The notes: generated by a model from the sequence alone, not told the origin. DNA of 29,557 nt from an uncultured Paraprevotella sp. (GCA_910584955.1 CAJUDC010000013.1:1-29557); one strand, 5' to 3'; shown: positions 7,250 to 15,111, counted from the first letter of the stretch. Program-made: numbers and translations.

Positions 7250-10200
7250 ATGGATATACAAGATTTACAATCGTTATATGCCGCCCATCCGCAGGTGAAA
7301 GCCTTGGGGCGCGTGTTGCGGGACGATGCGGTGCGTACGCTGTTTCTGAGCGGTATGTGCGCTTCGTCGGCCCCGTTGGTCTTTGCGGCGTTGGCTTGTG
7401 CCGAGCCGGCGGTGCTGAACCGTCCGTATCTGTTTGTGCTGGACGATGCCGAGGAGGCCGGTTACTTTTATCACGATCTGACGCAGATACTGGGAGAAAA
7501 CCGGGTGTTCTATTTCCCTTCGTCGTATCGCCGCTCGGTAAAGTTCGGGCAGAAGGACGCTGCCAGCGAGATTCTTCGTACCGAGGTGCTGAGCCGGATG
7601 TCGGCGGGCGAATATCCTCTCTACATCGTTTCTTATCCCGAAGCGCTGGCCGAGAAAGTGGTGTCGAAACGATGCCTGTCGGAAAAGACGCTGAAGCTTT
7701 CCGTGGGGGAACGGGTGGACCTTGTATTTGTGGAGGAAACGTTGGCTGCATTCGATTTCCGTCGGGTGGATTATGTCTATGAACCGGGACAGTTTGCCGT
7801 CAGAGGCAGTCTGATTGACGTATATTCTTTTTCTTCGGAATTTCCGTTCCGCATTGATTTCTTCGGCGACGAAGTAGACAGTATTCGCACGTTCGAGGTA
7901 CAGACCCAGCTGTCGAAAGACAAGCGTGACCAGGTATCCATCGTACCGGAGCTGGCTCAGGACCGGCCCGAAGGGGTGGCCTTTACGGATTTTCTGCCTC
8001 CCGAGACGGTATTGGTGCTGAAGGACCTGACGTATGTGAACGAATCGGTCGATCGTATTTATCGGGAAGGATTCTCGCAGCAGGCCTTGCTGGAGCAGGA
8101 AGCCGTGAGCGAAATGGAAGAACGCGAACAGCATCGGCGCCTGCGCAAGGAGAGTATACTGATCGACGGAGCGCGCTTCGCGCGCGGACTGGCTGCGTTC
8201 CGACGGGTGGAGATGGGGCACAAGCCCGGCGGTGCGCCTCAGGCTACCTTATCCTTCCAACTGGCAGCACAACCGATTTTCCACAAGAACTTCGAACTGC
8301 TATGCCGTACGTTCGATGATTACATGCTTCGGGGCTATACCTTATATATATTGGCAGACTCAGCCAAACAGACCGACCGCCTGAAAGCTATTTTCGAGGA
8401 ACAGGCACCCGGTATCACGTTCACCCCGGTGGGGCGTACCCTTCATGCCGGTTTTGCGGACGATACGCTGAAAGCCTGTTTCTATACCGACCATCAGATC
8501 TTCGACCGTTTCCACAAATACAGCCTGCGTAGCGATAAGGCGCGTAGCGGGAAGGTGGCGCTTTCGCTCAAGGAGATACAGCAGTTCGAGCTGGGCGATT
8601 ATGTGGTGCATGTGGACCACGGAGTGGGGCGTTTCGGCGGACTGGTGCGCATTCCGAACGGAGATACCATGCAGGAGGTGATCAAGATCATCTATCAGAA
8701 CGACGATGTGGTGTTTGTTTCGATCCATTCTCTGCACAAAGTCAGCAAGTACAAGGGGAAGGAGGGGGAACCGCCGCGACTGAACAAACTGGGCACCGGC
8801 GCCTGGGAACGCCTAAAGGAACGCACGAAGACCAAGATTAAGGACATTGCCCGCGACCTGATACGTCTGTATTCCCGCCGTCGGGAGGAACCTGGGTTCG
8901 CATTTAGTGCCGACAGTTTTATGCAGCACGAACTGGAGGCCGGTTTCCTGTACGAAGACACGCCGGATCAGCTGAAAGCCACTCAGGATGTGAAGAGCGA
9001 TATGGAACGCAACCGTCCGATGGACCGGCTGGTGTGCGGAGACGTGGGATTCGGTAAGACGGAAGTGGCGGTACGGGCCGCTTTCAAGGCTTGTGCGGAT
9101 AATAAGCAAGTGGCGGTGATGGTGCCGACCACGGTATTGGCTTATCAGCATTTCCAGACCTTTTCGGAACGGTTGCGCAACTTCCCCGTCAGGGTGGATT
9201 ATCTGAGCCGTGCCCGGGGAGTCGCCCGTACAAAGGAGATACTGAAAGACTTGGCCGAAGGGAAGATAAACATCCTTGTGGGGACGCATAAACTGATCAG
9301 TAAGTCGGTTCGTTTTAAAGACTTGGGACTGCTTGTCATTGATGAAGAACAGAAATTCGGTGTGGCTACGAAAGAGAAGCTGCGGCAGATGAAAGTCAAT
9401 GTGGATACCCTGACCCTGACAGCCACCCCGATACCGAGAACGTTGCAGTTTTCGCTCATGGGAGCCCGCGATCTTTCGGTTATCCAGACACCGCCGCCCA
9501 ACCGATACCCCATTCAGACCGAGGTGCATACGTTTAGTGCCGAGGTGATAGCCGAGGCGGTCAACTTCGAGATGAGCCGCAACGGTCAGGTGTTTATCGT
9601 GAACAACCGTATATCCAATCTTCCCGAGCTGGAGGCTCTGGTTCGTAAGTATGTGCCCGATGCCCGGGTATGCGTGGGCCACGGACGGATGTCTCCCGAG
9701 GATCTGGAGAAGGTGATATTCGACTTCGCCAATTACGATTACGACGTATTGATCTCCACTACCATCATCGAAAGCGGTATTGATATTCCCAATGCGAATA
9801 CCATCATCATCAACGGAGCGCAGAATTTCGGCCTGAGCGATCTGCATCAGATGCGGGGGCGTGTGGGACGCAGCAACAAGAAAGCTTTTTGTTATCTGCT
9901 TGCGCCGCCGTTGAGCGCGCTGACAGCCGAGGCCCGTCGCCGTCTGCAAGCCATAGAGAATTTTTCCGATCTGGGATCGGGGATCCACATCGCCATGCAG
10001 GACCTGGACATTCGCGGCGCCGGAAACCTGCTGGGGGCGGAGCAGAGCGGATTCATCGCCGATCTGGGCTATGAGACGTATCAGAAGATTCTTTCCGAGG
10101 CCGTGAAGGAGCTGAAGAATGATGAGTTCGCGGATCTGTATGCCGAGGAAATCCGCCGGGGACAGGAGGTAAACGGTGAGGAATTTGTAGACGAATGTCT

Positions 10201-10648
10201 GCTGGAAAGCGATATGCAGATGTATTTTGCCGAGGAATATGTGCCGGGTAGCAGTGAGCGCATGCTGCTGTACCGCGAGCTGGACGGTCTGGAAAAAGAG
10301 GACGAGGTGGAGGCGTTCCGAAAGCGGCTGACGGACCGTTTCGGCCCGATCCCCGAAGAGGGTGAGGAACTGATCCGTGTGGTCGCCTTGCGCAGACTGG
10401 GCAAGCACTTGGGTGCCGAGCGTGTGATGTTGAAGTCCGGCCGGATGCGGCTCTACTTTGTGGCTAACGAGGGCAGTGCATTCTATCAGAGCAAGGCCTT
10501 CGACCGTTGTATTGCCTTTGCAGCAACCCATGTGCACCGGTGCCGCCTGAACGAACTGAACGGTCGGCGTACGATGGTGGTACAGGACGTGAACACGGTG
10601 AAAGACGCCGTAGAACTGCTGCAGCAGATTACGGAGATAAATCCTTGA
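7250..10648 (+). CDS. mfd: Transcription-repair coupling factor
   Basis: A 1132-aa Mfd protein, close to the 1148 residues of E. coli Mfd. It displaces stalled RNA polymerase and recruits the UvrABC excision machinery. The N-terminal third is the UvrB-like damage-recognition region. The RNA polymerase interaction domain starts near residue 448 (LGDYVVHVDHGVGRFGG). The helicase core has Walker A GDVGFGKTE near 597, Walker B DEEQKFG near 698, a TATPIPRTL segment, and the FGLSDLHQMRGRVGRS motif near 861. The C-terminal autoinhibitory domain is present, so the gene is complete. An in-frame TTG at 7244 exists, but the ATG at 7250 is preferred. The 3' end converges on the histidine-phosphatase gene with 3 bp between stops. 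Confidence 0.97.
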   Translation: MDIQDLQSLYAAHPQVKALGRVLRDDAVRTLFLSGMCASSAPLVFAALACAEPAVLNRPYLFVLDDAEEAGYFYHDLTQILGENRVFYFPSSYRRSVKFGQKDAASEILRTEVLSRMSAGEYPLYIVSYPEALAEKVVSKRCLSEKTLKLSVGERVDLVFVEETLAAFDFRRVDYVYEPGQFAVRGSLIDVYSFSSEFPFRIDFFGDEVDSIRTFEVQTQLSKDKRDQVSIVPELAQDRPEGVAFTDFLPPETVLVLKDLTYVNESVDRIYREGFSQQALLEQEAVSEMEEREQHRRLRKESILIDGARFARGLAAFRRVEMGHKPGGAPQATLSFQLAAQPIFHKNFELLCRTFDDYMLRGYTLYILADSAKQTDRLKAIFEEQAPGITFTPVGRTLHAGFADDTLKACFYTDHQIFDRFHKYSLRSDKARSGKVALSLKEIQQFELGDYVVHVDHGVGRFGGLVRIPNGDTMQEVIKIIYQNDDVVFVSIHSLHKVSKYKGKEGEPPRLNKLGTGAWERLKERTKTKIKDIARDLIRLYSRRREEPGFAFSADSFMQHELEAGFLYEDTPDQLKATQDVKSDMERNRPMDRLVCGDVGFGKTEVAVRAAFKACADNKQVAVMVPTTVLAYQHFQTFSERLRNFPVRVDYLSRARGVARTKEILKDLAEGKINILVGTHKLISKSVRFKDLGLLVIDEEQKFGVATKEKLRQMKVNVDTLTLTATPIPRTLQFSLMGARDLSVIQTPPPNRYPIQTEVHTFSAEVIAEAVNFEMSRNGQVFIVNNRISNLPELEALVRKYVPDARVCVGHGRMSPEDLEKVIFDFANYDYDVLISTTIIESGIDIPNANTIIINGAQNFGLSDLHQMRGRVGRSNKKAFCYLLAPPLSALTAEARRRLQAIENFSDLGSGIHIAMQDLDIRGAGNLLGAEQSGFIADLGYETYQKILSEAVKELKNDEFADLYAEEIRRGQEVNGEEFVDECLLESDMQMYFAEEYVPGSSERMLLYRELDGLEKEDEVEAFRKRLTDRFGPIPEEGEELIRVVALRRLGKHLGAERVMLKSGRMRLYFVANEGSAFYQSKAFDRCIAFAATHVHRCRLNELNGRRTMVVQDVNTVKDAVELLQQITEINP

Positions 10649-10651
10649 TGT

Positions 10652-11212
10652 TCAGTCGGCCGTGGCGCCGCTTTCCTCCCGTATGTATCGGAAATGCAGG
10701 GGAGGGACGATGATGAGCGTGCGCACTTCGGCATTCTCCATACGGGGAATATCGCGAATGCTTTTCCCGTAGAAGGCACCTTGTATGACACGCCCGAAGA
10801 GACCGTGGCTTACGGCGAGCACGGTTTTTCCCTCGTACTTTTCCACCAGCATTTGCAGGAAACGTTCGGCACGGGCGAACATGGCGTCCACGCTTTCGGC
10901 GCTCGGGTCAATGCCTTGGGCTACGGACCGTATGTTGCATCCCGTGTGTATACCCCAGTCTCTTTCGCGCAGCAGTGCCAGGGGTTGTAGTGGAAGACGG
11001 TGCGCCTCGTTGATGATGGATGCCGTGTCTATGCAGCGTTGCAGGTCGCTGCATAGCATGACGTCGAAAGCTGTGCTTCGCAATTTGTCGCGCAGCCGAC
11101 CGGCCTGGTCGATTCCCTGCGGCGTCAGGTGGCCGGGCAGATGCCCTTGTAAGATATGCTCCGCGTTCTCCTGTGTTTCTCCGTGTCGGACCAGATGCAG
11201 TGTGATAGCCAT
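10652..11212 (-). CDS. Histidine phosphatase (phosphoglycerate mutase-like)
   Basis: A 186-aa member of the histidine phosphatase superfamily. The phospho-acceptor motif is LVRHGET at residues 7-13 (H10), followed by HLTPQG near 28-33, SDLQRCIDTA near 55-64, and the second catalytic histidine in AVSHGLFGR. Its length fits the cobC/GpmB-like phosphatases of broad or unknown specificity rather than the roughly 250-aa dPGM mutases. CobC (alpha-ribazole phosphatase) is a possible identity, but no cobalamin genes flank it. The ATG at 11212 is preferred over one at 11239, because the -7 box at 11237-11244 overlaps the latter. It is convergent with mfd and divergent from the DUF308 gene. Confidence 0.88.
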   Translation of the reverse strand: MAITLHLVRHGETQENAEHILQGHLPGHLTPQGIDQAGRLRDKLRSTAFDVMLCSDLQRCIDTASIINEAHRLPLQPLALLRERDWGIHTGCNIRSVAQGIDPSAESVDAMFARAERFLQMLVEKYEGKTVLAVSHGLFGRVIQGAFYGKSIRDIPRMENAEVRTLIIVPPLHFRYIREESGATAD

Positions 11213-11229
11213 AAACAATTCTTTAGATT

Positions 11230-11244
11230 CTTTGTACAAAGATA
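11230..11244 (-). promoter_or_regulatory. -7 box overlapped by a 12-bp palindrome
   Basis: The minus strand reads TATCTTTG at 11237-11244, an exact -7 match for the histidine-phosphatase gene. It overlaps the perfect palindrome CTTTGTACAAAG at 11230-11241, which could be an operator at the transcription start. A repressor is inferred only. Confidence 0.45.
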
Positions 11245-11279
11245 GTTATAATAGCGGATGCCGGTTGGAAAATAAGCCG

Positions 11280-11287
11280 TATATTTG
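11280..11287 (+). promoter_or_regulatory. -7 box for the DUF308 gene
   Basis: TATATTTG is an exact TAnnTTTG match. The predicted start is near 11293, giving a leader of about 43 nt before the ATG at 11336. The AT-rich sequence AAAAACAAAGAAAA precedes the start codon, a common Bacteroidota arrangement. Confidence 0.5.
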
Positions 11288-11335
11288 TTTCCGATTGATT
11301 CAGGAACCTATTTTATTCACTAAAAACAAAGAAAA

Positions 11336-11899
11336 ATGAAAGTTCTAGGTAGTTACATTTTCAGGGCAATCTGTTCCATCTTGGTCGGATTCCTTTTGGT
11401 TTTTAATCCCGACCGCATGACCTTCTTGCTGGTACAAGTGATTGGCGGCTTGTTCTTTGTTTCCGGTTTTGTTTCGGTGGTTAATTATGTCTGGGCGCGT
11501 TTCTCATCGAAGACGGTGGTGCGCCCGATGTTTCCGTTTGTAGGAGTCGGAAGCTTCTTTTTCGGCTTGTTTCTGGCTTTTTTCCCCGGCTATTTTATCA
11601 CGTATCTGATGTTTGTGCTGGGCGGTCTGCTCGTCATTGCAGGGATTGGCCAGATTGTCAACTTTGTGGTTTATCGTAAGATCATGCCCTTGCACTGGCT
11701 GAGTTTCCTGGTTGCCGTCATCATCTTGTCGGCAGGTGTATTTATTTTCTTCAATCCTTTGCAGTCCGCTTCGTTGCCTTTCGTCATTCTGGGAATTTGT
11801 TGCATAGGCTACGGTTTGTCCGAGTTTGTGAACGGCCTGCGTTTGCGTCGTTACATGAAACGGTTTAATGAAGAAACGGGATATGTGGAAGTGGAGTAA
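11336..11899 (+). CDS. DUF308/HdeD-family membrane protein
   Basis: A 187-aa integral membrane protein with six hydrophobic segments arranged as three hairpins, the layout of the DUF308/HdeD family. Pairs of helices are joined by short loops containing FNPDRM (about 23-28), FFPGYF (about 82-87) and FFNPLQS (about 138-144), the repeated F-x-P pattern of this family. The C-terminus is charged and cytosolic (RLRRYMKRFNEETGYVEVE). HdeD of E. coli is linked to acid resistance, but most homologues have no assigned role. The gene stands alone, with a promoter box upstream and a strong terminator 13 bp after its stop. Confidence 0.88.
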   Translation: MKVLGSYIFRAICSILVGFLLVFNPDRMTFLLVQVIGGLFFVSGFVSVVNYVWARFSSKTVVRPMFPFVGVGSFFFGLFLAFFPGYFITYLMFVLGGLLVIAGIGQIVNFVVYRKIMPLHWLSFLVAVIILSAGVFIFFNPLQSASLPFVILGICCIGYGLSEFVNGLRLRRYMKRFNEETGYVEVE

Positions 11900-11912
11900 G
11901 GCCATTAACCGA

Positions 11913-11949
11913 CGGGGGCGCGATGTTCGACATCACGCCCCCGTTTCTT
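11913..11949 (+). terminator. Intrinsic terminator of the DUF308 gene
   Basis: A 14-position stem with one C/A mismatch (11913-11926 with 11930-11943), a 3-nt loop, and the tail TTTCTT. The lower stem is a run of G/C pairs, so this should be a strong terminator. Confidence 0.85.
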
Positions 11950-11985
11950 ATTTACTTTTAGTGGGTTTCTAACTAAGCAGTGCGC

Positions 11986-11999
11986 CATGCTTTAGCATG
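11986..11999 (-). repeat. Hairpin at the stop codon of the small peptide gene
   Basis: CATGC and GCATG form a 5-bp stem around a TTTA loop. The loop holds the stop codon of the 48-aa peptide, and the left arm covers part of its last codons. It has no T-run and could mark or protect a transcript end. Confidence 0.35.
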
Positions 12000-12138
12000 C
12001 AACGCCTGCATTGCTGTTCTCGTTTCCGAAAAACATGGAGGTACTTGACGACAAGAAGCCGTTGTTTCCATGATTTCCAAAGCTGATAACTGCGGCTATA
12101 GCTGCTATAGCAAGCAGTACAATACTCATTGTTGTCAT
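11992..12138 (-). CDS. Small hydrophobic peptide, 48 aa, unknown
   Basis: A short open frame not resembling any family I know. Residues 5-20 form one uninterrupted hydrophobic stretch rich in Ala, Ile and Val, so the product is probably membrane-inserted or exported. Unlike a normal signal peptide it has no Lys or Arg before this stretch; indeed the whole peptide has none. The remainder is rich in Gly, Asn and Ser (GNHGNNGF, SSSTSMFFG, NENSNAGVAC) and ends in a single C-terminal cysteine. A second in-frame ATG at 12129 would give 45 aa. Evidence that it is real: a canonical promoter at 12254-12286, a leader of about 110 nt with a GNRA-loop hairpin, and AT-rich AAGGTAAAAAG before the ATG. No processing or export genes adjoin it. 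Confidence 0.5.
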   Translation of the reverse strand: MTTMSIVLLAIAAIAAVISFGNHGNNGFLSSSTSMFFGNENSNAGVAC

Positions 12139-12179
12139 AATCTTTTTACCTTTTAATTAAACAATCTTTTACCTTAAAT

Positions 12180-12195
12180 CCTTCCTCACGGAAGG
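12180..12195 (-). promoter_or_regulatory. Leader hairpin with GNRA-type tetraloop
   Basis: On the minus strand CCTTCC-GTGA-GGAAGG forms a 6-bp stem with a GTGA (GNRA) loop in the leader of the 48-aa peptide gene, about 40 nt before its ATG. A near-direct repeat, AAGGTAAAAGATT then AAGGTAAAAAGATT, follows. It may affect mRNA stability or translation. Confidence 0.4.
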
Positions 12196-12253
12196 GTAAT
12201 ACCTAAACTGTATTTTCTTTCTTGTTATTCTGTACTTTTGTCTTATGACGATG

Positions 12254-12286
12254 CAAATATACGGTGGTTTGAGGGCAATTTCCAAA
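12254..12286 (-). promoter_or_regulatory. Canonical promoter for the 48-aa peptide
   Basis: On the minus strand TTTG (12283-12286), then 21 nt, then TATATTTG (12254-12261). Both elements match the Bacteroidota consensus. Transcription would begin near 12248. Confidence 0.65.
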
Positions 12287-12384
12287 CTCTTCATCATTTT
12301 TTAGCAGAAATATGCTGTTTTATTGATATAAATCAAGAAAATCAAATTTTATATTCAACTTGACAGGGTGTGTGGGCAAACAGC

Positions 12385-12415
12385 TTTATTTATGACTTGT
12401 TGTTTTGTATATTTG
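12385..12415 (+). promoter_or_regulatory. Promoter of a short transcription unit
   Basis: TTTA (12385-12388), 19 nt, then TATATTTG (12408-12415). The -7 box is exact and the -33 box has three of four bases. Transcription would begin near 12421 and meet the hairpin terminator at 12639-12705. Confidence 0.5.
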
Positions 12416-12457
12416 TGTCTTATTGTCGGTCTATATAGCGGATTTATAATCAAAAGG

Positions 12458-12553
12458 ATGCGTCGTATTGGTGATCCCATATACGGTTTGCAGGCGCAAT
12501 GGTTTCTTATTTATAAGATCAGTAAATCATTGATATATAAGGAGATGACATAA
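12458..12553 (+). CDS. Possible 31-aa small ORF
   Basis: An ATG preceded by AAAAGG opens a 31-codon frame whose product is rich in Ile, Lys and Tyr (it contains GLQAQWFLIYKISKS). It lies between a promoter (12385-12415) and a terminator (12639-12705). The frame is also open upstream to a GTG at 12368, but that part lies before the predicted transcript start. I do not recognise the peptide; the unit could instead be a non-coding RNA. Confidence 0.25.
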   Translation: MRRIGDPIYGLQAQWFLIYKISKSLIYKEMT

Positions 12554-12638
12554 GACAGGGCAAGATATGACAGCTTCTTTTGAGAAGAAATACATTATGT
12601 TGATTATGAGCGGTTTACGTGATGCTCGCCGCGTTGTA

Positions 12639-12705
12639 ACGGGATGCGCACCACGTTGCATTGCGGCCTAGGCCACGTTTTACGCTGGTGCGCACCCCGT
12701 TTTTG
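12639..12705 (+). terminator. Long inverted repeat with T-run
   Basis: Arms 12639-12654 and 12687-12702 pair at 15 of 16 positions (one A/C mismatch) around a 32-nt loop that itself contains GGCCTAGGCC. The right arm runs into TTTTT (12701-12705). It reads as a plus-strand terminator for the short unit starting near 12421. The arms contain the palindrome TGCGCA, so it could also be a protein-binding site. Confidence 0.55.
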
Positions 12706-12750
12706 CGGGTTGCTGAACACAAATTAACCTTGTCCGACGGGGAGGGACGG

Positions 12751-12770
12751 AACCTAATATATAAGGTTCG
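12751..12770. repeat. Small inverted repeat downstream of the MFS gene
   Basis: GAACCT and AGGTTC form a 6-bp stem around AATATATA, next to an alternating GCGCGCG tract. It lies 35 bp past the MFS stop and lacks a T-run, so a terminator role is uncertain. Confidence 0.3.
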
Positions 12771-12804
12771 CGCGCGAGGAAGCAACAGAAAAAGTATAAT
12801 AGAA

Positions 12805-13998
12805 TCAGCGCAGCCGGTTGCGGCGGAAATGAGGAGTGACAACGGTGTTGAAATAAATCATTGACAGAATGCACAGCAGACCGCCGAAGAGATAGACGGC
12901 GTCGAAAGCGAAGGCCTGTGCGATGAGGCCTCCCGAGGAGATGCCCAGTCCGATGCCTATATCCCACGAGGTCAGGTAAGTGCTGGTAGCTGTCCCACGC
13001 TGGTTGTTGGGAGCCAGATTGACATAGAGCGTGTTGTAGGCCGGAAACATAACGCCGAATCCGCTTCCCAGCAGGAAAGGTACCGTGTAGAAAGCCAGAC
13101 TGCAGAGAAGCTCACTCCGGGTGATCAGCCAGGAGCAGGAAGCGAGCAGAAAGAATGCCGCCGTTACGACGTAGAACCCGTAGGATATGGTTTGGGTGAC
13201 GAAACCACGGTCCACCAGCCGACCGGCAAACAGCCGGCTGATGCCCATGCCCAGAGCCATGAGCGTGAAGAAAAATCCGGTGGGAAGGTCCAGGCCGATC
13301 TGATGGGCGTACAGGGCTACATAGTTTGTTGTCGCACCGTACGGGATGGAGAGCAGCAACAGGGCGATGCTGGCCGGAATGCCTTTGAGCAGAACGAAGC
13401 GGTCGAGCGATACGGGGGGCCGCCTTACCGGTGTCTTTCGCGGTGCCCGTACCAGGCTGGCCATGAGGAATCCCAGCAGGCAGGCTCCCAGACCGCACGC
13501 GAAGATGTTCCGAAACGACAGCGTGTCGTGAAGAAACAGGCCCACCATGGGGCCGATGCTCATGGCAGTGTTGTTTGTCAATCCGTAATATCCCAGTGCT
13601 TCGCCCCGTCGTGAACTGGGGGTTATGTCGATCACTAGTGTGTTCCCCCCTACGGTTACGGTACCGAATGCCATACCGTGCAGGGCGCGCAGGACAATGA
13701 AAAGGAACAGCGTGCCCTCCAGCAGGTAACCGGCAAAGATGCCCGTGAACATGCAGTAGGCAGCCATGTATATGGGCTTGCGGGAAAATCCGTCGTACAG
13801 GTAGCCCATGAACGGGCGTATACATAAGGCCGATACGGTGTAGCAGCACAGGATGGTGCCGATTGCTCCTTCCTGACAATGGTAAGTTTCTTTAAGATAG
13901 AAAGGCAGGATAGGAATTAGCAGCCAAAATCCGAAGTACATCAGGAAATTGGCTGCTAATATGCAGATAAAACTACGTGTCAGGAGTTTGTCTTTCAC
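12805..13998 (-). CDS. MFS transporter
   Basis: A 397-aa major facilitator superfamily permease with about 12 hydrophobic segments split 6+6. The loop between helices 2 and 3 carries GYLYDGFSRKP, a form of the MFS motif A, with a weaker copy in the second half (GRLVDRG). The size fits the DHA1-type drug or sugar efflux group; the substrate is unknown. The start at 13998 leaves a short basic N-terminus (MKDKLLTR). It begins 7 bp after the pheS stop with no visible promoter between them, so it is probably co-transcribed with pheS. Confidence 0.9.
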   Translation of the reverse strand: MKDKLLTRSFICILAANFLMYFGFWLLIPILPFYLKETYHCQEGAIGTILCCYTVSALCIRPFMGYLYDGFSRKPIYMAAYCMFTGIFAGYLLEGTLFLFIVLRALHGMAFGTVTVGGNTLVIDITPSSRRGEALGYYGLTNNTAMSIGPMVGLFLHDTLSFRNIFACGLGACLLGFLMASLVRAPRKTPVRRPPVSLDRFVLLKGIPASIALLLLSIPYGATTNYVALYAHQIGLDLPTGFFFTLMALGMGISRLFAGRLVDRGFVTQTISYGFYVVTAAFFLLASCSWLITRSELLCSLAFYTVPFLLGSGFGVMFPAYNTLYVNLAPNNQRGTATSTYLTSWDIGIGLGISSGGLIAQAFAFDAVYLFGGLLCILSMIYFNTVVTPHFRRNRLR

Positions 13999-14005
13999 AC
14001 CTCGG

Positions 14006-15025
14006 TCAGTTGGCGGCCTCGAATTCCTCCAGGAAGCGGGTGTCGTTCTCGGAGAACATGCGTAGGTCTTTAACTTGGTATTTTAAGTTCGTGATACGTT
14101 CGATGCCCATACCGAACGCGTAACCGGTGTACACGGTGCTGTCGATCCCGTTGGCTTCCAACACCGCCGGGTCTACCATGCCGCATCCCAGAATTTCCAC
14201 CCATCCGGTGTGTTTGCAGAAGGAGCAGCCCTTGCCCCCGCAGATATTACAACTGATATCCATCTCGGCCGACGGTTCCGTAAACGGGAAGTAAGACGGG
14301 CGCAGGCGTATGCGGGTGTCTGCTCCGAACATCTCCTGGGCGAAAAGCAGAAGCACTTGCTTCAGGTCGGTGAACGACACGTCTTTGTCAATGTATAGCC
14401 CTTCAACCTGATGGAAGAAGCAGTGCGCACGGGCCGATATGGCTTCATTGCGGTATACGCGTCCCGGGCATATCACGCGAATGGGAGGCTGTGTGGATTC
14501 CATCACACGGCTCTGTACGGATGACGTATGCGAGCGGAGGATGATGTCGGGGTGTGCTTCCACGAAAAAGGTGTCTTGCATGTCTCGTGCCGGATGGTCT
14601 TCGGCAAAGTTCATGGAGGAGTACACGTGCCAGTCGTCTTCCACCTCCGGCCCTTCCGCCAGAATGAAGCCAAGTCGTGAAAAGATGTCCACAATCTCGT
14701 TTTTTACGATCGTCAGCGGATGACGGGTACCCAGTCCGATGGGATAGGCGGTGCGGGTCAGGTCCAGATCGGCCGTCGTGTCGCCGGCCCCGGCCAGGGC
14801 TTCTTTCAGCGTGTTGATTTTCGCCTGGGCAGCGGTTTTAAGCTCGTTCAGTTTCATACCCACTTCCTTCTTCTGTTCGACCGGAACGGCGCGGAAGTCG
14901 GCCATCAACGCGTTCACCACCCCTTTCTTACTTAAATATTTAATACGCAGAGCTTCCACTTCTTCGGCGCTGGCGGCCTGCAGGCCGTCGATTTCCTGTA
15001 AAAGCTGTTGTATTTTTGCTACCAT
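14006..15025 (-). CDS. pheS: Phenylalanine-tRNA ligase alpha subunit
   Basis: A 339-aa class II aminoacyl-tRNA synthetase subunit that, with PheT, charges tRNA-Phe. An N-terminal coiled-coil arm (about 1-90) is followed by the catalytic core. Motif 2 includes ICPGRVYRNEAISARAH and FHQVEGLYID. A cysteine cluster, CNICGGKGCSFCKHTGW, is followed by EILGCGMVDP, and motif 3 is GMGIERITNLKY near the C-terminus. The length matches E. coli PheS (327 aa). The frame is open to 15091, but the TACCTTTG box at 15061-15068 supports the ATG at 15025. No pheT lies beside it. The downstream MFS gene starts after 7 bp. Confidence 0.97.
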   Translation of the reverse strand: MVAKIQQLLQEIDGLQAASAEEVEALRIKYLSKKGVVNALMADFRAVPVEQKKEVGMKLNELKTAAQAKINTLKEALAGAGDTTADLDLTRTAYPIGLGTRHPLTIVKNEIVDIFSRLGFILAEGPEVEDDWHVYSSMNFAEDHPARDMQDTFFVEAHPDIILRSHTSSVQSRVMESTQPPIRVICPGRVYRNEAISARAHCFFHQVEGLYIDKDVSFTDLKQVLLLFAQEMFGADTRIRLRPSYFPFTEPSAEMDISCNICGGKGCSFCKHTGWVEILGCGMVDPAVLEANGIDSTVYTGYAFGMGIERITNLKYQVKDLRMFSENDTRFLEEFEAAN

Positions 15026-15060
15026 ATCTTTTGAAATTATGTTCTTCTTAAAAAACAATG

Positions 15061-15068
15061 CAAAGGTA
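15061..15068 (-). promoter_or_regulatory. -7 box for pheS
   Basis: The minus strand reads TACCTTTG, an exact TAnnTTTG match, with a leader of about 30 nt to the ATG at 15025. A TTTG lies only 12 nt upstream, too close for a standard -33 element. Confidence 0.5.
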
Positions 15069-15111
15069 ATCATTTCCGTGCAAAACAGCATGAATTTTGA
15101 AAATAAAAGCG

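Noticed and set aside
8813..10537. Long 574-codon minus-strand frame within mfd
   Set aside because: A shadow of the high-GC mfd coding frame; no motif is recognisable and Mfd is complete.
11913..11943. Possible CRISPR-like or mobile-element inverted repeat
   Set aside because: A single copy placed just after a stop codon with a T-rich tail; it is a terminator.
11992..12138. RiPP or bacteriocin precursor cluster
   Set aside because: There is no modification enzyme, protease or dedicated exporter next to the peptide gene; the MFS gene appears tied to pheS.
12567..12623. 18-codon frame after the 31-aa ORF
   Set aside because: Too short and without any supporting signal.
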